Assembly (NCBI GenBank): GCA_905612435.1 | Contig: CAJQRZ010000010.1 | Location: 81,999 to 145,998 of the forward strand | Direction: 5' to 3' | Origin: an uncultured Candidatus Pelagibacter sp. | Lineage (GTDB): Bacteria; Pseudomonadota; Alphaproteobacteria; Pelagibacterales; Pelagibacteraceae | DNA: 64,000 nucleotides | In this document: positions 17,368-26,836 of the stretch, one piece after another | Position numbering within the stretch: the first letter of the stretch is position 1 | Layout of the letters: each line of letters opens with the position of its first letter | Program-made: the position numbers and the translations under genes | Notes under the pieces: model-generated | The model's input: only the letters and a program-made list of their open reading frames with translations | Told to the model about the DNA's origin: nothing | The model's database searches: none

Positions 17368-18558
17368 ATGAGTACAGAAAATAGTTCAGATCAATTATTC
17401 AACAATTCAATTAAAATTTTGACTGATTTAATTGGCTTCAAAACAATATCTGGAGAAGATAATAGCTCTTTAATTAACTACTGTGATGAAATTCTAAAAA
17501 AACTGGGTGCTACATCATTTAAAACTTTTGATGATGAAAAAAAAAGAGTTAATCTTTTTGCGACATTAAAAGCTAAACACTCTAGTGATAAAAAACCAAT
17601 AATTTTATCTGGTCACACAGATGTAGTTCCTGTTTCAAAAGGATGGAGTACAGATCCATTTGTAGCAACAATAAAAAATGATAAACTCTTTGGTAGGGGT
17701 GCTTGCGATATGAAAGGCTTCATAGCTTGCACATTGGCATTTGCACCAATTTACGCAAAAGCTAATTTAGATAGAGATATCCATTTTTCTTACACTTTTG
17801 ATGAAGAGACTGCATGCATAGGTGCTCCAATTCTAATTGAAGAATTAAAAAAAAGAGGAGTAAAAGACGGAATTTGTATTATAGGTGAGCCAACTAATAT
17901 GAAAATCATAGACGCCCATAAAGGGTGCTATGAATACACAACTTATTTTGAAGGTTTAGCTGGGCATAGTTCTGCTCCACATAAAGGTGTTAGTGCTGTT
18001 GAATATGCTTCTAGATATGTAAGTAAATTAATTGAATTAAGGGAAAAACTAAAAGAAAGAACTCCTAAAGACTCAATTTTTGATCCACCACACTCTACTC
18101 TTTCAATAGGTGGCATTTTTGGTGGTATAGCACATAATGTGATTGCGGATAAATGTCATGTTAACTGGGAAACGAGACCAGTTGTTAAAGAAGATGGTAT
18201 ATTCTTAAATTTAGAATTAGATAAATTTGCAAATGAAGTACTCTTGCCTGATATGAAAAAAATTTTTCTAAACTCTTCTATTAAAAAAAATATCATTGGC
18301 GAAGTTGTAGGTTTTGATAGAGATGAAAAATCCAATGCATGTGAATTAGTTTCAAGTCTGACCGGTGACAACACAAGAGAGGTTGTTTCTTTTGGAACTG
18401 AAGCTGGACTATTTCAAGAAATTGGGATTAGCACTGTTGTTTGTGGGCCTGGTTCAATTGAACAAGCTCATAAAATTGATGAATTTATAATTCTTGACGA
18501 ATTAAAAAAATGTTTAAATTTACTTAAGGGAATAAAAAATAATTCTGTTGTGAACTAA
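17368..18558 (+). CDS. argE: Acetylornithine deacetylase-type M20 metallopeptidase
   Basis: A 396-residue zinc amidohydrolase of the ArgE/DapE group. Metal and catalytic motifs are SGHTDVVPV (about 81-89), GRGACDMKGF (about 110-119), DEETACIGA (about 145-153, catalytic Glu) and GEPTNMKI; a dimerisation lid begins GHSSAPHKGVSAVEY. The expected reaction is N-acetylornithine to ornithine and acetate. It stands alone on the plus strand, with its stop overlapping a convergent aldehyde dehydrogenase gene by 4 bases. Related M20 enzymes deacetylate other N-acetyl amino acids, including N-acetyl-diaminobutyrate from ectoine, and a DoeA-like gene lies at 39 kb, so a second role is possible. Confidence 0.83.
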   Translation: MSTENSSDQLFNNSIKILTDLIGFKTISGEDNSSLINYCDEILKKLGATSFKTFDDEKKRVNLFATLKAKHSSDKKPIILSGHTDVVPVSKGWSTDPFVATIKNDKLFGRGACDMKGFIACTLAFAPIYAKANLDRDIHFSYTFDEETACIGAPILIEELKKRGVKDGICIIGEPTNMKIIDAHKGCYEYTTYFEGLAGHSSAPHKGVSAVEYASRYVSKLIELREKLKERTPKDSIFDPPHSTLSIGGIFGGIAHNVIADKCHVNWETRPVVKEDGIFLNLELDKFANEVLLPDMKKIFLNSSIKKNIIGEVVGFDRDEKSNACELVSSLTGDNTREVVSFGTEAGLFQEIGISTVVCGPGSIEQAHKIDEFIILDELKKCLNLLKGIKNNSVVN

Positions 18559-19991
18559 TCGTTCCAACCGCTTACAACTTTAACTTCTAAATATTCTTCT
18601 AAACCTAATTTACCAGCTTCTCGACCAATTCCTGAATGTTTGTAACCACCAAATGGGGCATCAGGAGCTAAACCAGCACCATTAATATCAACCATTCCTG
18701 ATCTTAATTTTCTAGCAACTCTATTGGCTTTTTCTTGATCTTGAGTTTGAATAAAGTTTAATAGTCCATAAGGAGTATCATTAGCAATAGCGATAGCTTC
18801 TTCTTCTGTTTCAAAAGGTATAATTGATAAAACAGGACCAAATATTTCCGTTCTTGCAATTTGCATTTTATTGTTAACGTCTGCAAATGCAGTAGGCTTA
18901 ACAAAATAACCTTTGTCTAATCCATCAGGTTTTCCTGTTCCACCAGCAACTAATTTAGCACCTTCATCAATACCTACTTGAATTAATGTTTGAATTTTAT
19001 CGAATTGTGTTTTTGAAACTACAGGTCCAATGTGGTCACCTTCTTTTGTAGCAACATCAACTTTCATTGAATTTGCGAAATTTTTTACTCTTTCTACAGT
19101 TTCATCATAAATAGATTTTTCAACCAACATTCTTGTTGGTGCATTACAAGATTGGCCTGTATTTCTAAAACATCTTAAAGCGCCTCTTTCAACTGCTTCA
19201 GCATCCGCATCTTTAAATATAATGTTTGCTCCTTTTCCACCAAGTTCAAGACTAACTCTTTTAAAGTCACTTGCTGCATTTTGAGAAATTAAAGCACCTG
19301 CCCTAGTTGATCCTGTAAATGAAATCATATTTATATCAGGGTGACTTGTTAATGCATTGCCAGTAACTGCTCCATCCCCATTAACTAAATTGAATACACC
19401 TTTTGGTAATTTAATTTCATCAATCATCTCTGCTAATATTATTGATGATAGTGGTGCTATTTCAGATGGCTTAAGCACCATTGTGCAACCAGCTGCTATT
19501 GCTGGAATTACTTTTAAACAAGTTTGATTCATTGGCCAATTCCATGGTGTAATTAATGCACAAACCCCTTTTGGCTCACGGATAATATTATTATTAAGAG
19601 CGTGTTCTCCTAATTTTGCTTCAAATGTGTATTCTTTTAAAACTTTTATATAAGACTTTATGTGACTTGCTCCAGTTCCTGCTTGTAACTGTGTTGAAAA
19701 ATCAATAGGTGATCCCATTTCAAGAGAAATAGCTTTAGCCATATCTGCCCATCTTTTTTTATAAACTTCATACAAATCTTCTAGGTATTTTAATCTTTCT
19801 TCTTTTGTTGAAAATGCCCAAGTTTCAAACGCTTTTTTTGCTGCACTGACAGCATCATTTACATCTTCAACTCCACCTAAGGATATAACTGCACACTCCT
19901 CTTCTGTTGAAGGATCTATTACTTTTAAATCGTTTGGTTTTTTTGGAGAAACCCATTCACCATTAATGTAAAATTTTTTCTTATCTAACAT
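18555..19991 (-). CDS. NAD(P)-dependent aldehyde dehydrogenase
   Basis: A 478-residue ALDH-superfamily enzyme. The NAD-site segment is TPWNWPMNQTCLKVIPA, the glycine turn is FTGSTRAG, the general base Glu is in LELGGKGAN, the catalytic Cys is in NTGQSCNAPTRM, and EIFGPVLSIIPF follows. It lies 15 bases after speB on the same strand, so the pair may oxidise 4-guanidino- or 4-aminobutyraldehyde in arginine or polyamine breakdown. A close paralogue is at 41110; the two share the MLDK-FYINGxW opening and most motifs. Exact substrate unknown. Confidence 0.9.
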   Translation of the reverse strand: MLDKKKFYINGEWVSPKKPNDLKVIDPSTEEECAVISLGGVEDVNDAVSAAKKAFETWAFSTKEERLKYLEDLYEVYKKRWADMAKAISLEMGSPIDFSTQLQAGTGASHIKSYIKVLKEYTFEAKLGEHALNNNIIREPKGVCALITPWNWPMNQTCLKVIPAIAAGCTMVLKPSEIAPLSSIILAEMIDEIKLPKGVFNLVNGDGAVTGNALTSHPDINMISFTGSTRAGALISQNAASDFKRVSLELGGKGANIIFKDADAEAVERGALRCFRNTGQSCNAPTRMLVEKSIYDETVERVKNFANSMKVDVATKEGDHIGPVVSKTQFDKIQTLIQVGIDEGAKLVAGGTGKPDGLDKGYFVKPTAFADVNNKMQIARTEIFGPVLSIIPFETEEEAIAIANDTPYGLLNFIQTQDQEKANRVARKLRSGMVDINGAGLAPDAPFGGYKHSGIGREAGKLGLEEYLEVKVVSGWND

Positions 19992-20006
19992 TTTTAAATA
20001 ATTATA

Positions 20007-20972
20007 TTATCTTTTAACTTTTGCAAACAAATTAGTTAATTCATAAACAATCGTTGCTGCTGCTAAAGATGTAACTTCAGCATGGTCATATGCTGGAGAA
20101 ACCTCTACAACATCTGCTGAAATTAAATTTAAACCAGATAAGCCTCTTATTACATTAACCATTTCTCTAGTTGTCATACCTGCTATTTCTGGAGTGCCCG
20201 TTCCTGGTGCAAAAGCAGGATCTAGAACATCTATATCTATTGATAAATAAAGTGGATTGTTGCCCACTCTATTTCTAATTCTTTCTGCGATTTTATCTGT
20301 TCCTTGTGTTTCAAATTCATCGCAGTGAATAATTTTAAAACCAAATTCTTCATCATTTTTAATATCATCCCTACTATAAAGAGGTCCTCTAATCCCAACA
20401 TGCATCGAGGCATTATCTAAAAATAGATTTTCTTCTCTTGCTCTTCTAAAAGGCGTTCCGTGTGTATATGGAGCACCAAAATATGTATCCCATGTATCTA
20501 GGTGTGCATCAAAATGCACTAAAGCAACTGGACCATTATTCATTTTGTTTATGGCTCTTAATAATGGAAGGGCAATTGTGTGATCCCCTCCTAAACTAAT
20601 AATACCTCCAACTTTATTAAGAAGTTCTGTTGCTCCTACTTCAATTTGTTTTATAGCTTCATTTATGTTAAATGGATTACAAGTAATATCTCCAGCATCT
20701 GCAACCTGCTGAACTTTAAAGGGTTCAACATCATAACTCGGATGATAATTAGTTCTTAAATGTCTTGATGCTTGTCTAATACTCATTGGGCCAAATCTTG
20801 CACCAGGTCTATAGCTAGTGCCAGCATCAAAAGGGATTCCAACAATTGCAACGTCACAACTTTCAACATCTCTTAATTCAGGCAATCTTGCAAATGTAGA
20901 TGGTCCTGCAAATCTTGGGACTTTAGTTCCACTAACAGGTTGAACTGGATTTTTATTTCTTTCTTTTTTCAT
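20007..20972 (-). CDS. speB: Agmatinase / ureohydrolase family protein
   Basis: A 321-residue Mn-dependent ureohydrolase. All metal motifs are present: GGDHT (about 126-130), HFDAHLDTWD (about 147-156, with DAH-x-D) and SIDIDVLDPAFAPGTGTPE (about 231-249). The N-terminal FDAGTSYRPGARFGP loop is typical of the agmatinase/guanidinobutyrase group. The expected reaction releases urea from agmatine or guanidinobutyrate. The downstream aldehyde dehydrogenase in the same transcript would suit a guanidinobutyrate or putrescine route. First gene of its unit; 56 bases separate it from a divergent gene. Confidence 0.88.
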   Translation of the reverse strand: MKKERNKNPVQPVSGTKVPRFAGPSTFARLPELRDVESCDVAIVGIPFDAGTSYRPGARFGPMSIRQASRHLRTNYHPSYDVEPFKVQQVADAGDITCNPFNINEAIKQIEVGATELLNKVGGIISLGGDHTIALPLLRAINKMNNGPVALVHFDAHLDTWDTYFGAPYTHGTPFRRAREENLFLDNASMHVGIRGPLYSRDDIKNDEEFGFKIIHCDEFETQGTDKIAERIRNRVGNNPLYLSIDIDVLDPAFAPGTGTPEIAGMTTREMVNVIRGLSGLNLISADVVEVSPAYDHAEVTSLAAATIVYELTNLFAKVKR

Positions 20973-21028
20973 TTATAAATAAAATGTACCACATTCCTTT
21001 AATTTGGAATAACATCTATATTTAATAG

Positions 21029-21751
21029 ATGGGATTATTTAGAGTTATTTTGCTGGTTTTTATTTTAATTTTGCCTGTTAAGGCAAATACAATCTACTAT
21101 CTAATTAAAATCCCTAATCTAGAAATTTACGATTTAAATACTCCTAATAAACTTAAATATTTTTATGCTGTAAAATCTTTTAGGCTTGGTACTGAAAAAA
21201 ACATAGTTTGTTTAAAAGCAGATAAAAACATTTTGGATGAAAAATATAAGATAATTCAAGAAAATTTAAACAAATACTCAACAAAATTTTTAAAAAAAAT
21301 AAATCTTAAATATATTGTTTTGTGTGAAAATTTATCAATATCTGGAATTAATACAGCTGGCATTCCGGATAATAAAATGAAAACTTTAATACTTGATATT
21401 GGGTTTGATAAGAATTATTTCCAAAGAGTAATACATCATGAAATATTTCACATTATTAATGGCAGTCATAAAACACTCTTTAATGAAGAGGTATGGACAG
21501 GATTCAACCATAAAGACTTTAAATATGCAGAATGTTCAACTTGTTCTACAAGATTAAACCTTAATACGTACAATAACACTAATGGATTTTTAACAGAATA
21601 CTCAAAATCAACTGCCTCAGAAGATATGGCAGAAGTATTTTCACACTTAATTTTTAATATAAAAAAATCGAATTATGATCCAATTCTAAAAAAAAAAAAA
21701 ACATTTATAAAAAAAAATATATTGAAAATAGATAATAATTTTAAATTTTAA
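21029..21751 (+). CDS. Exported zincin-like metalloprotease, putative
   Basis: A 240-residue protein with a signal peptide (hydrophobic core about 5-15, cleavage probably after VKA, residue 19). A zinc-binding HExxH is seen as H137-E-I-F-H141 in a helix, followed by a conserved-looking downstream acidic helix TASEDMAEVFSHLIF near 195-210 that could give the third ligand, as in gluzincins. A Cys pair (AECSTCST) lies between them. I do not recognise a named family. It is followed after 3 bases by a membrane-anchored cyclophilin, so both probably act in the periplasm. Protease activity is inferred from the motif only. Confidence 0.65.
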   Translation: MGLFRVILLVFILILPVKANTIYYLIKIPNLEIYDLNTPNKLKYFYAVKSFRLGTEKNIVCLKADKNILDEKYKIIQENLNKYSTKFLKKINLKYIVLCENLSISGINTAGIPDNKMKTLILDIGFDKNYFQRVIHHEIFHIINGSHKTLFNEEVWTGFNHKDFKYAECSTCSTRLNLNTYNNTNGFLTEYSKSTASEDMAEVFSHLIFNIKKSNYDPILKKKKTFIKKNILKIDNNFKF

Positions 21752-21754
21752 TTA

Positions 21755-22402
21755 ATGATTAAAAAAATCAAAGCATCAAAATCAGAAAAAATTACTTTAA
21801 TCCTTTTAATTATATTAGGAATTTGTTTTGTAGCTTTTTTTGTAACTATTAAAAATAAATGTTTATTTGTTAAAAATTCTAGCCCAGAAAAAATTAAATT
21901 TAAAAATCCTGAAAACATTGTAATTCTAAATGCTCCCTGTGGTAACGTAATTATTGAACTTTATCCTAATATTTCTCCTAATGCGGTTGAAAGATTTAAA
22001 ACTCTAATAAAATCAAATGCATATGATAATATTGCTTTCCATAGAGTAATAGAAAATAAATTAGTACAAGCTGGTGATTTGGAATTTGGAAAAAAAAATA
22101 GATTAGACTATGGAAAAATAGGTACTGGAAAATCAGGGCTAGGAACTATTAAATCTGAGCTTGATGGAGTGTTTAAATATACTCGTGGGAGTGTTGGTTT
22201 GGCCAGAAATTTTGAAAATAACACTGAAGACAGTCAATTTTTTGTAATTCTTCAGGACGAACCACTATTTGAAGGTGAATATACGCCTGTTGGTAAAGTT
22301 CTTTACGGTCTAAAAGTTTTGCACAAGATTAAGTACTTAAGAAACACAGAATATATTTTAAGGCCAGATTTTATTAATACTTTTAAAATGATGAATCAAT
22401 AA
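21755..22402 (+). CDS. Membrane-anchored cyclophilin-type peptidyl-prolyl isomerase
   Basis: A 215-residue protein with a basic start, a membrane helix at about 14-32 (ITLILLIILGICFVAFFVTI) and a cyclophilin domain from about 52. Active-site motifs are IAFHRVIENKLVQAGD (Arg) and NTEDSQFFVIL (Gln/Phe), with PLFEGEYTPVGKVLYG after. The domain should face the periplasm and isomerise prolyl bonds. The usual tryptophan of cyclophilin A is not evident, as in many bacterial ones. It forms a two-gene unit with the metalloprotease and overlaps a convergent dehydrogenase by 7 bases. Confidence 0.85.
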   Translation: MIKKIKASKSEKITLILLIILGICFVAFFVTIKNKCLFVKNSSPEKIKFKNPENIVILNAPCGNVIIELYPNISPNAVERFKTLIKSNAYDNIAFHRVIENKLVQAGDLEFGKKNRLDYGKIGTGKSGLGTIKSELDGVFKYTRGSVGLARNFENNTEDSQFFVILQDEPLFEGEYTPVGKVLYGLKVLHKIKYLRNTEYILRPDFINTFKMMNQ

Positions 22403-23424
22403 CCTAAAATTTTATCAATTTTATTTTCTAATTCTTTATTTTCTAAAAATAATTTTAAATTTTTAATAAATAACTCAAGAGTCATTTTTACATAGTTTCC
22501 ATTATCATCTGAAGATATATGGGGTGTGATTATAAGGTTTGGCGTATGCCAAATTTTAGAATTTTTTTCTATTGGTTCATTTGTAAAAACATCAAGTATT
22601 GCTCCTGATAACTCTTTATTATTAAGTTTTTTACATAAAGAGTCATAATCCAAAACTGATTGACGTCCGATATTTACAATTCCACACGATGGTTTAAGCA
22701 TATCTAATCTTTTACGATCAATTAAATTTTTAGTTTCTGAAGTTTCTGGCAGTGCAAGATACAAAATATCTGCTATTGGTAGGATTGAATCAATTTTGTC
22801 AATAGTTAGAATTTTAGAACAACCCTCAACAGGTCTTCCTTTTTTATTAACACCTATAATATTTGCGCCAAGTGGTTCCAAAAGTTTTGCCATTGAAGAT
22901 CCTAATGAACCTGTGCCAACAAGTATAATATTTTTTCCTGCTATGGGATTGCTAAATAAAGACACAAACTCTTTATTTTTTTGATTTGTAATAATTTTTG
23001 GCATATGATTTTGAAGCATTAAGACACTCATTAAACCATACTCACCTGCTTTCTTTGCATGAACCCCACTACTATTTGTTATTACTAATTTATCAAATGA
23101 CCAGGTAAAAGGTGATAAATGTTCAACACCTGCCGCGGTACAATGAATCCACTTTAAATTAGGAGCAATTTTTTTAAGATTTGAGGTTGGAAAATCATAA
23201 GTAAGCAGAATTTCCGATCTAAACATAGATGCGTTGAAATTATCTTCATCCCAATCAATAAAAAACTCAACTTTTTCTTTAATACTAGGTTCAGTTTCCA
23301 AAGCTTCTTCAAAGTGTTCTTTGGTTATAGTAAAGTTTTTTTCACCTTCTAAGTCACATGGAAAAGTGCCAGGACGTCCATGGTTATTTTTAATATGAAT
23401 TTTAATTTTTTTAGTATTTATCAA
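22396..23424 (-). CDS. D-2-hydroxyacid dehydrogenase
   Basis: A 342-residue NAD(P)-dependent dehydrogenase. The nucleotide-binding loop is LVGTGSLGSSMAKLL, and the catalytic triad appears as Arg in NIGRQSVLD, Glu in TNEPIE and His in TPHISSDD. The N-terminal catalytic domain has LKWIHCTAAGVEHL. No in-frame ATG lies near the start; TTG at 23424 follows GAAAGGA at a fitting distance and overlaps the upstream Rieske gene by 14 bases, so I accept TTG. Coupled translation with the Rieske oxygenase implies that it reduces an oxo acid or oxidises a hydroxy acid from that pathway. Substrate unknown. Confidence 0.83.
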   Translation of the reverse strand: MINTKKIKIHIKNNHGRPGTFPCDLEGEKNFTITKEHFEEALETEPSIKEKVEFFIDWDEDNFNASMFRSEILLTYDFPTSNLKKIAPNLKWIHCTAAGVEHLSPFTWSFDKLVITNSSGVHAKKAGEYGLMSVLMLQNHMPKIITNQKNKEFVSLFSNPIAGKNIILVGTGSLGSSMAKLLEPLGANIIGVNKKGRPVEGCSKILTIDKIDSILPIADILYLALPETSETKNLIDRKRLDMLKPSCGIVNIGRQSVLDYDSLCKKLNNKELSGAILDVFTNEPIEKNSKIWHTPNLIITPHISSDDNGNYVKMTLELFIKNLKLFLENKELENKIDKILGY

Positions 23425-24772
23425 AAATTCCTTTCTTTTCCATTTTAGATAAATTGTTTATAATATGAGTATCTCTCTCTTTAACTGACATATTCTCTAG
23501 ATCAAATTGCATTTTCATAATAGCTGATCCTATCGACTTGATAAATTTACGGTCATCTATATTTCTTTTCGGTACTCTTAGTATTGTATCTTGACCATTT
23601 GTTTTTACTATACCTCCCTTTATTTTTTTTGGTTGTGGTGGCTCATTACCTTTTTCTAAACTTTTTACTAAGTTTCTAATTCTACGTCTATAAATCATAA
23701 CTCCTTTGTCTGTTGGCATTAAATGCTCACCTTTGTGAGTACTGATAGAGCCCATTCCCTCTACTGCTTCTGCATCACCTGGATTTTTTTGCTTTTCTTC
23801 AAAAGTTCTGTTCATGATTTCACCAGCTTCAATTTTTTCACAGCCTTCTTTATTATTGTATTTAATTGGGTCTCCTCTTTCTCCAAAATTTCCCCACGCT
23901 AAAGCTATACAATGATGATCATCGACTGGCACCACCCATCTTGTAAAAGAACTTCGACCAAAATATCGAGTTTTAGTGCCATCAGCTGCAAAAGCTGCTC
24001 CTGCTTGTGTAAAATTTGGTAGAATTAATTCATTTACTCTTACCCAAACATTATCATTTATACGACGTGTATTACATCCAAGATATTGAATTCCTCTTTC
24101 AAAAAATTCTATCTCTCCTACTTCAGCAAAACCCTCTGAAAATTGTATTCCAGAACTTTGACCGTGTAGAAAAGAAGTGTGAACAGGATCCATAATGGCA
24201 TCAAGAACTTGAATCCAATTACAATTATATTCTATACGATATGGTCTTGTTATATTACCAGGAATTTCAAATGCATCATAATGAGGAAACTCTGGTATCT
24301 TATCCATTGGACCTAAATAAGAAAATATTAATCCATTAAATTCAATAACAGGATAAGCTCCAAGTTTAAATGTTTTTCTTAACTTGGTTGCTTGCTTTGA
24401 ATTAGAATCTTCACCTGGTGTTTCAAGAATTTCTCCATCTGTAGAAAATAACCAACCATGATAACAGCATCTGATCCCTCTTTCTTCAGTTTTACCGTAT
24501 ACCAAGGAAGCTCTTCTATGGGGACATGCTTTATGAACTAATCCAATATTATTTTTACTTGTTTTAAAAATTACTAACTCTTCACCAAGAATTCGAATCT
24601 CTTTTGGTGTCTCACTAACTTCAGAGGTTAATGCTACTGGGTGCCAGTATCTTCTTAGGTATTCCCCGCAGGGTGTGTTTGCATTTGTTTGAACTATGTC
24701 TTCATCTATTTTCAATATAGCTGTTTGATTATATCCTCTAAAACCTTCTTTTTTAAAATTAGATTTATTCAT
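23411..24772 (-). CDS. Rieske non-heme iron oxygenase, alpha subunit (phthalate/vanillate-type)
   Basis: A 453-residue oxygenase. The Rieske 2Fe-2S ligands are C83, H85, C102 and H105 (CPHRR and CCYHGW). The mononuclear iron site is visible as the family pattern N/D-x-x-H-x4-H in DAIMDPVHTSFLHG. It is longer than most, with a C-terminal helical tail. The layout fits single-component-type alpha subunits such as phthalate dioxygenase, which hydroxylate or O/N-demethylate with a separate reductase. No reductase gene is adjacent. It is divergent from a second, different Rieske gene across 91 bases and co-translated with a 2-hydroxyacid dehydrogenase. Confidence 0.87.
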   Translation of the reverse strand: MNKSNFKKEGFRGYNQTAILKIDEDIVQTNANTPCGEYLRRYWHPVALTSEVSETPKEIRILGEELVIFKTSKNNIGLVHKACPHRRASLVYGKTEERGIRCCYHGWLFSTDGEILETPGEDSNSKQATKLRKTFKLGAYPVIEFNGLIFSYLGPMDKIPEFPHYDAFEIPGNITRPYRIEYNCNWIQVLDAIMDPVHTSFLHGQSSGIQFSEGFAEVGEIEFFERGIQYLGCNTRRINDNVWVRVNELILPNFTQAGAAFAADGTKTRYFGRSSFTRWVVPVDDHHCIALAWGNFGERGDPIKYNNKEGCEKIEAGEIMNRTFEEKQKNPGDAEAVEGMGSISTHKGEHLMPTDKGVMIYRRRIRNLVKSLEKGNEPPQPKKIKGGIVKTNGQDTILRVPKRNIDDRKFIKSIGSAIMKMQFDLENMSVKERDTHIINNLSKMEKKGIFDKY

Positions 24773-24863
24773 TAAAATTTATACAACTGCTCGTTTAAAA
24801 CTATTAGATTGTAAATCTTAATATTCTAAATTAGGCTTTTCAATATAAAAAATAAAATTAATC

Positions 24864-25988
24864 ATGGGTGACTTAATTAAAATTAAAAAACCAAAGAATA
24901 GTAGCACTGTATTTGGCTTACCTGCTAAATCTTATACTGATAAAAAATTTTGGGAAAAAGAATGTGATACAGTTTTGTCTAATGGTTGGTTATTTGTTGG
25001 TTTTGTTCATGAGTTTAAAGATAATGGCGATGTAATACCAATACATATTGCTGACAAACCAATACTGCTTATAAAAAATAATGATAGTAAAATTGTAGCA
25101 TTCCACAATGTATGCAGTCATCGTTGTCTTAAACTTGTTGATGAAAAAAAAAATATTGGAAAAATTATTCAATGCCCTTATCATTCTTGGACTTATGACC
25201 TCGATGGCAATTTAAAAGGTGCCCCACATATAGGTGGAACTAATCAACATAAGCCTAAAGGGTTTAATTTTTCTGATCATGGGTTAAAATCAATACGTGT
25301 TCATGTTTGGCATGACTGGATATTTATAAATTTAAATAATAATGCTAAAAAATTTGAAGATTATGCAAAACCACTTATTGCAAAATTTCAAGATATAGAT
25401 CTTAAAAAATTAACATATGCCACTACTTTAGATTTTGGAAAAATAAACACTAATTGGAAATTTCTTATAGAAAACTTTATCGAACCTTATCACGTTCAAT
25501 TTGTTCATAAAACTACAACTAATCAACCACTTAAAGATCACTATACAGTTGTTGATGGCCTCTGTTATGGTAGCGGTGTTGATGTTAAAGAGGAAGATAA
25601 TAAAAATAATAGTGCTTTATCTGTTACATCACGTTACTTATCTCTTTTCCCTAATTTTATAATAGGAACCTATTTTCCAAATCAAATAGGTGTTTATTTA
25701 AATGTGCCATTAACTCCAAGCCTAACAACACAGAAGAGGGTTATTTATACTACAGATGAAAAAACCATGTCTGAAGATGAAATAAAAGTTACCAAAAAAA
25801 TTTGGTGGAGTGTACACAAAGAGGATCATGAAATGTGTGAAAGATTACAAGAAGGAAGATCTTCACCTGCATCTAACGAAGGTGGGCTTTTATCTCCTCA
25901 TTGGGAAAAAGGTGTTCAAGCATTTCAAAAACTTATAATAGATTCGACAATGAAATCAAAAACAATAAAAAGGAAAAAAAATGTCTAA
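24864..25988 (+). CDS. Rieske oxygenase of the quaternary-amine (GbcA / CntA / StcD-like) group
   Basis: A 374-residue Rieske oxygenase. The 2Fe-2S ligands are C84, H86, C104 and H107 (CSHRC, CPYHSW). The catalytic iron histidines are H210 and H215 in ENFIEPYHVQFVH; the Glu residues just before them are typical of enzymes acting on betaines, carnitine or stachydrine. That gives demethylation or C-N cleavage of a quaternary or N-methylated amine as the best guess. It heads a five-gene plus-strand operon (glyoxalase, cupin, glutamine-synthetase-like, alpha/beta hydrolase) and overlaps the glyoxalase gene by 8 bases. Confidence 0.85.
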   Translation: MGDLIKIKKPKNSSTVFGLPAKSYTDKKFWEKECDTVLSNGWLFVGFVHEFKDNGDVIPIHIADKPILLIKNNDSKIVAFHNVCSHRCLKLVDEKKNIGKIIQCPYHSWTYDLDGNLKGAPHIGGTNQHKPKGFNFSDHGLKSIRVHVWHDWIFINLNNNAKKFEDYAKPLIAKFQDIDLKKLTYATTLDFGKINTNWKFLIENFIEPYHVQFVHKTTTNQPLKDHYTVVDGLCYGSGVDVKEEDNKNNSALSVTSRYLSLFPNFIIGTYFPNQIGVYLNVPLTPSLTTQKRVIYTTDEKTMSEDEIKVTKKIWWSVHKEDHEMCERLQEGRSSPASNEGGLLSPHWEKGVQAFQKLIIDSTMKSKTIKRKKNV

Positions 25989-26400
25989 AGAAATTAATCT
26001 AGATGGATATAGACTTGCACACACAATGATAAGAGTTAAAAATCTCGAAGCATCTTTTAATTTTTACTGCAAAACTTTAGGAATGAAAGTTTTGAGAAAA
26101 ACAGATTATCCAGAAGGTAAATTTACAAATGCTTTTATTGGTTATGGGCTTGAGACAGAATCTCCATGTCTAGAACTTACTCATAATTGGGATCAAAAAG
26201 ACGATTACGATAAAGGTAATGGATGGGGACATATATGCATTGAAACACCTAATGTTTACAAAGCTTGTGAAGACCTTGTTAAACTTGGTATAAATATTAC
26301 TCGTAAACCAGGTCCTATGAAGCATGGAACAAGAGTTATAGCATTCTGTGAGGATCCAGATGGATATAAAGTAGAGTTAAACGAACCAATAAAAATATAA
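25981..26400 (+). CDS. Glyoxalase I family protein
   Basis: A 139-residue vicinal-oxygen-chelate protein. All four metal ligands of glyoxalase I can be placed: His in AHTMIRVKN, Glu in LELTHNW, His in GWGHICIE and Glu in KVELNEP, so it may be a true lactoylglutathione lyase. It overlaps the Rieske gene by 8 bases and is followed after 18 bases by a cupin gene. In this operon it may detoxify methylglyoxal or formaldehyde-type aldehydes made by the oxygenase, or act on a pathway intermediate. The second reading is speculative. Confidence 0.85.
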   Translation: MSKEINLDGYRLAHTMIRVKNLEASFNFYCKTLGMKVLRKTDYPEGKFTNAFIGYGLETESPCLELTHNWDQKDDYDKGNGWGHICIETPNVYKACEDLVKLGINITRKPGPMKHGTRVIAFCEDPDGYKVELNEPIKI

Positions 26401-26418
26401 AACTGAAAGGAAATACAA

Positions 26419-26814
26419 ATGTCAAAAAAACCACAATTATATAAATTTAAAGATATTGAAAATAGACTGCATACATTAGAGCCTGGTAAGAGCTACATTA
26501 AACCATTTGTAACTAGTAAAGTAAGTAACACTATGTGTGGCGGATTAAATTTTTTAAACAAAGTTTCTGTACCATGGGATTTAACTTGTGATGAAATCAT
26601 CTATTGTATGGAAGGAACTTTTCGTCTGACTTGTGATGGAGAGTCTTTCATTTGCAACCCTGGAGATGTACTTTATGTTCCAAAAGATAACCATATAGCT
26701 TACGAATGTGATAAAAAATGTGTAATATTTTATGCTGCTTATCCTCATGATTGGAAGCAACAAGCAGGTATAACATTTGTTCCAGGAATAGATCCTGAGG
26801 ATATGCCAAAATAA
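26419..26814 (+). CDS. EutQ-like single-domain cupin
   Basis: A 131-residue cupin resembling EutQ of ethanolamine utilisation. The barrel is seen in VPWDLTCDEIIYCMEGTFRL and NPGDVLYVPKDNHIAYECD, with Glu and His in place of the full metal-binding histidine set. The C-terminal segment YAAYPHDWKQQAG is characteristic of this group. EutQ of Salmonella has acetate kinase activity, but similar cupins occur next to many amine-degrading operons with unknown roles. Between the glyoxalase and glutamine-synthetase-like genes; good Shine-Dalgarno (gaaagga). Confidence 0.7.
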   Translation: MSKKPQLYKFKDIENRLHTLEPGKSYIKPFVTSKVSNTMCGGLNFLNKVSVPWDLTCDEIIYCMEGTFRLTCDGESFICNPGDVLYVPKDNHIAYECDKKCVIFYAAYPHDWKQQAGITFVPGIDPEDMPK

Positions 26815-26836
26815 TAAGGAATTAAAGGAGATCAAT

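Noticed and set aside
24773..24863. AGATT-GTA-AATCT palindrome between the two Rieske genes as an operator
   Set aside because: Five base pairs in such AT-rich DNA are expected by chance.
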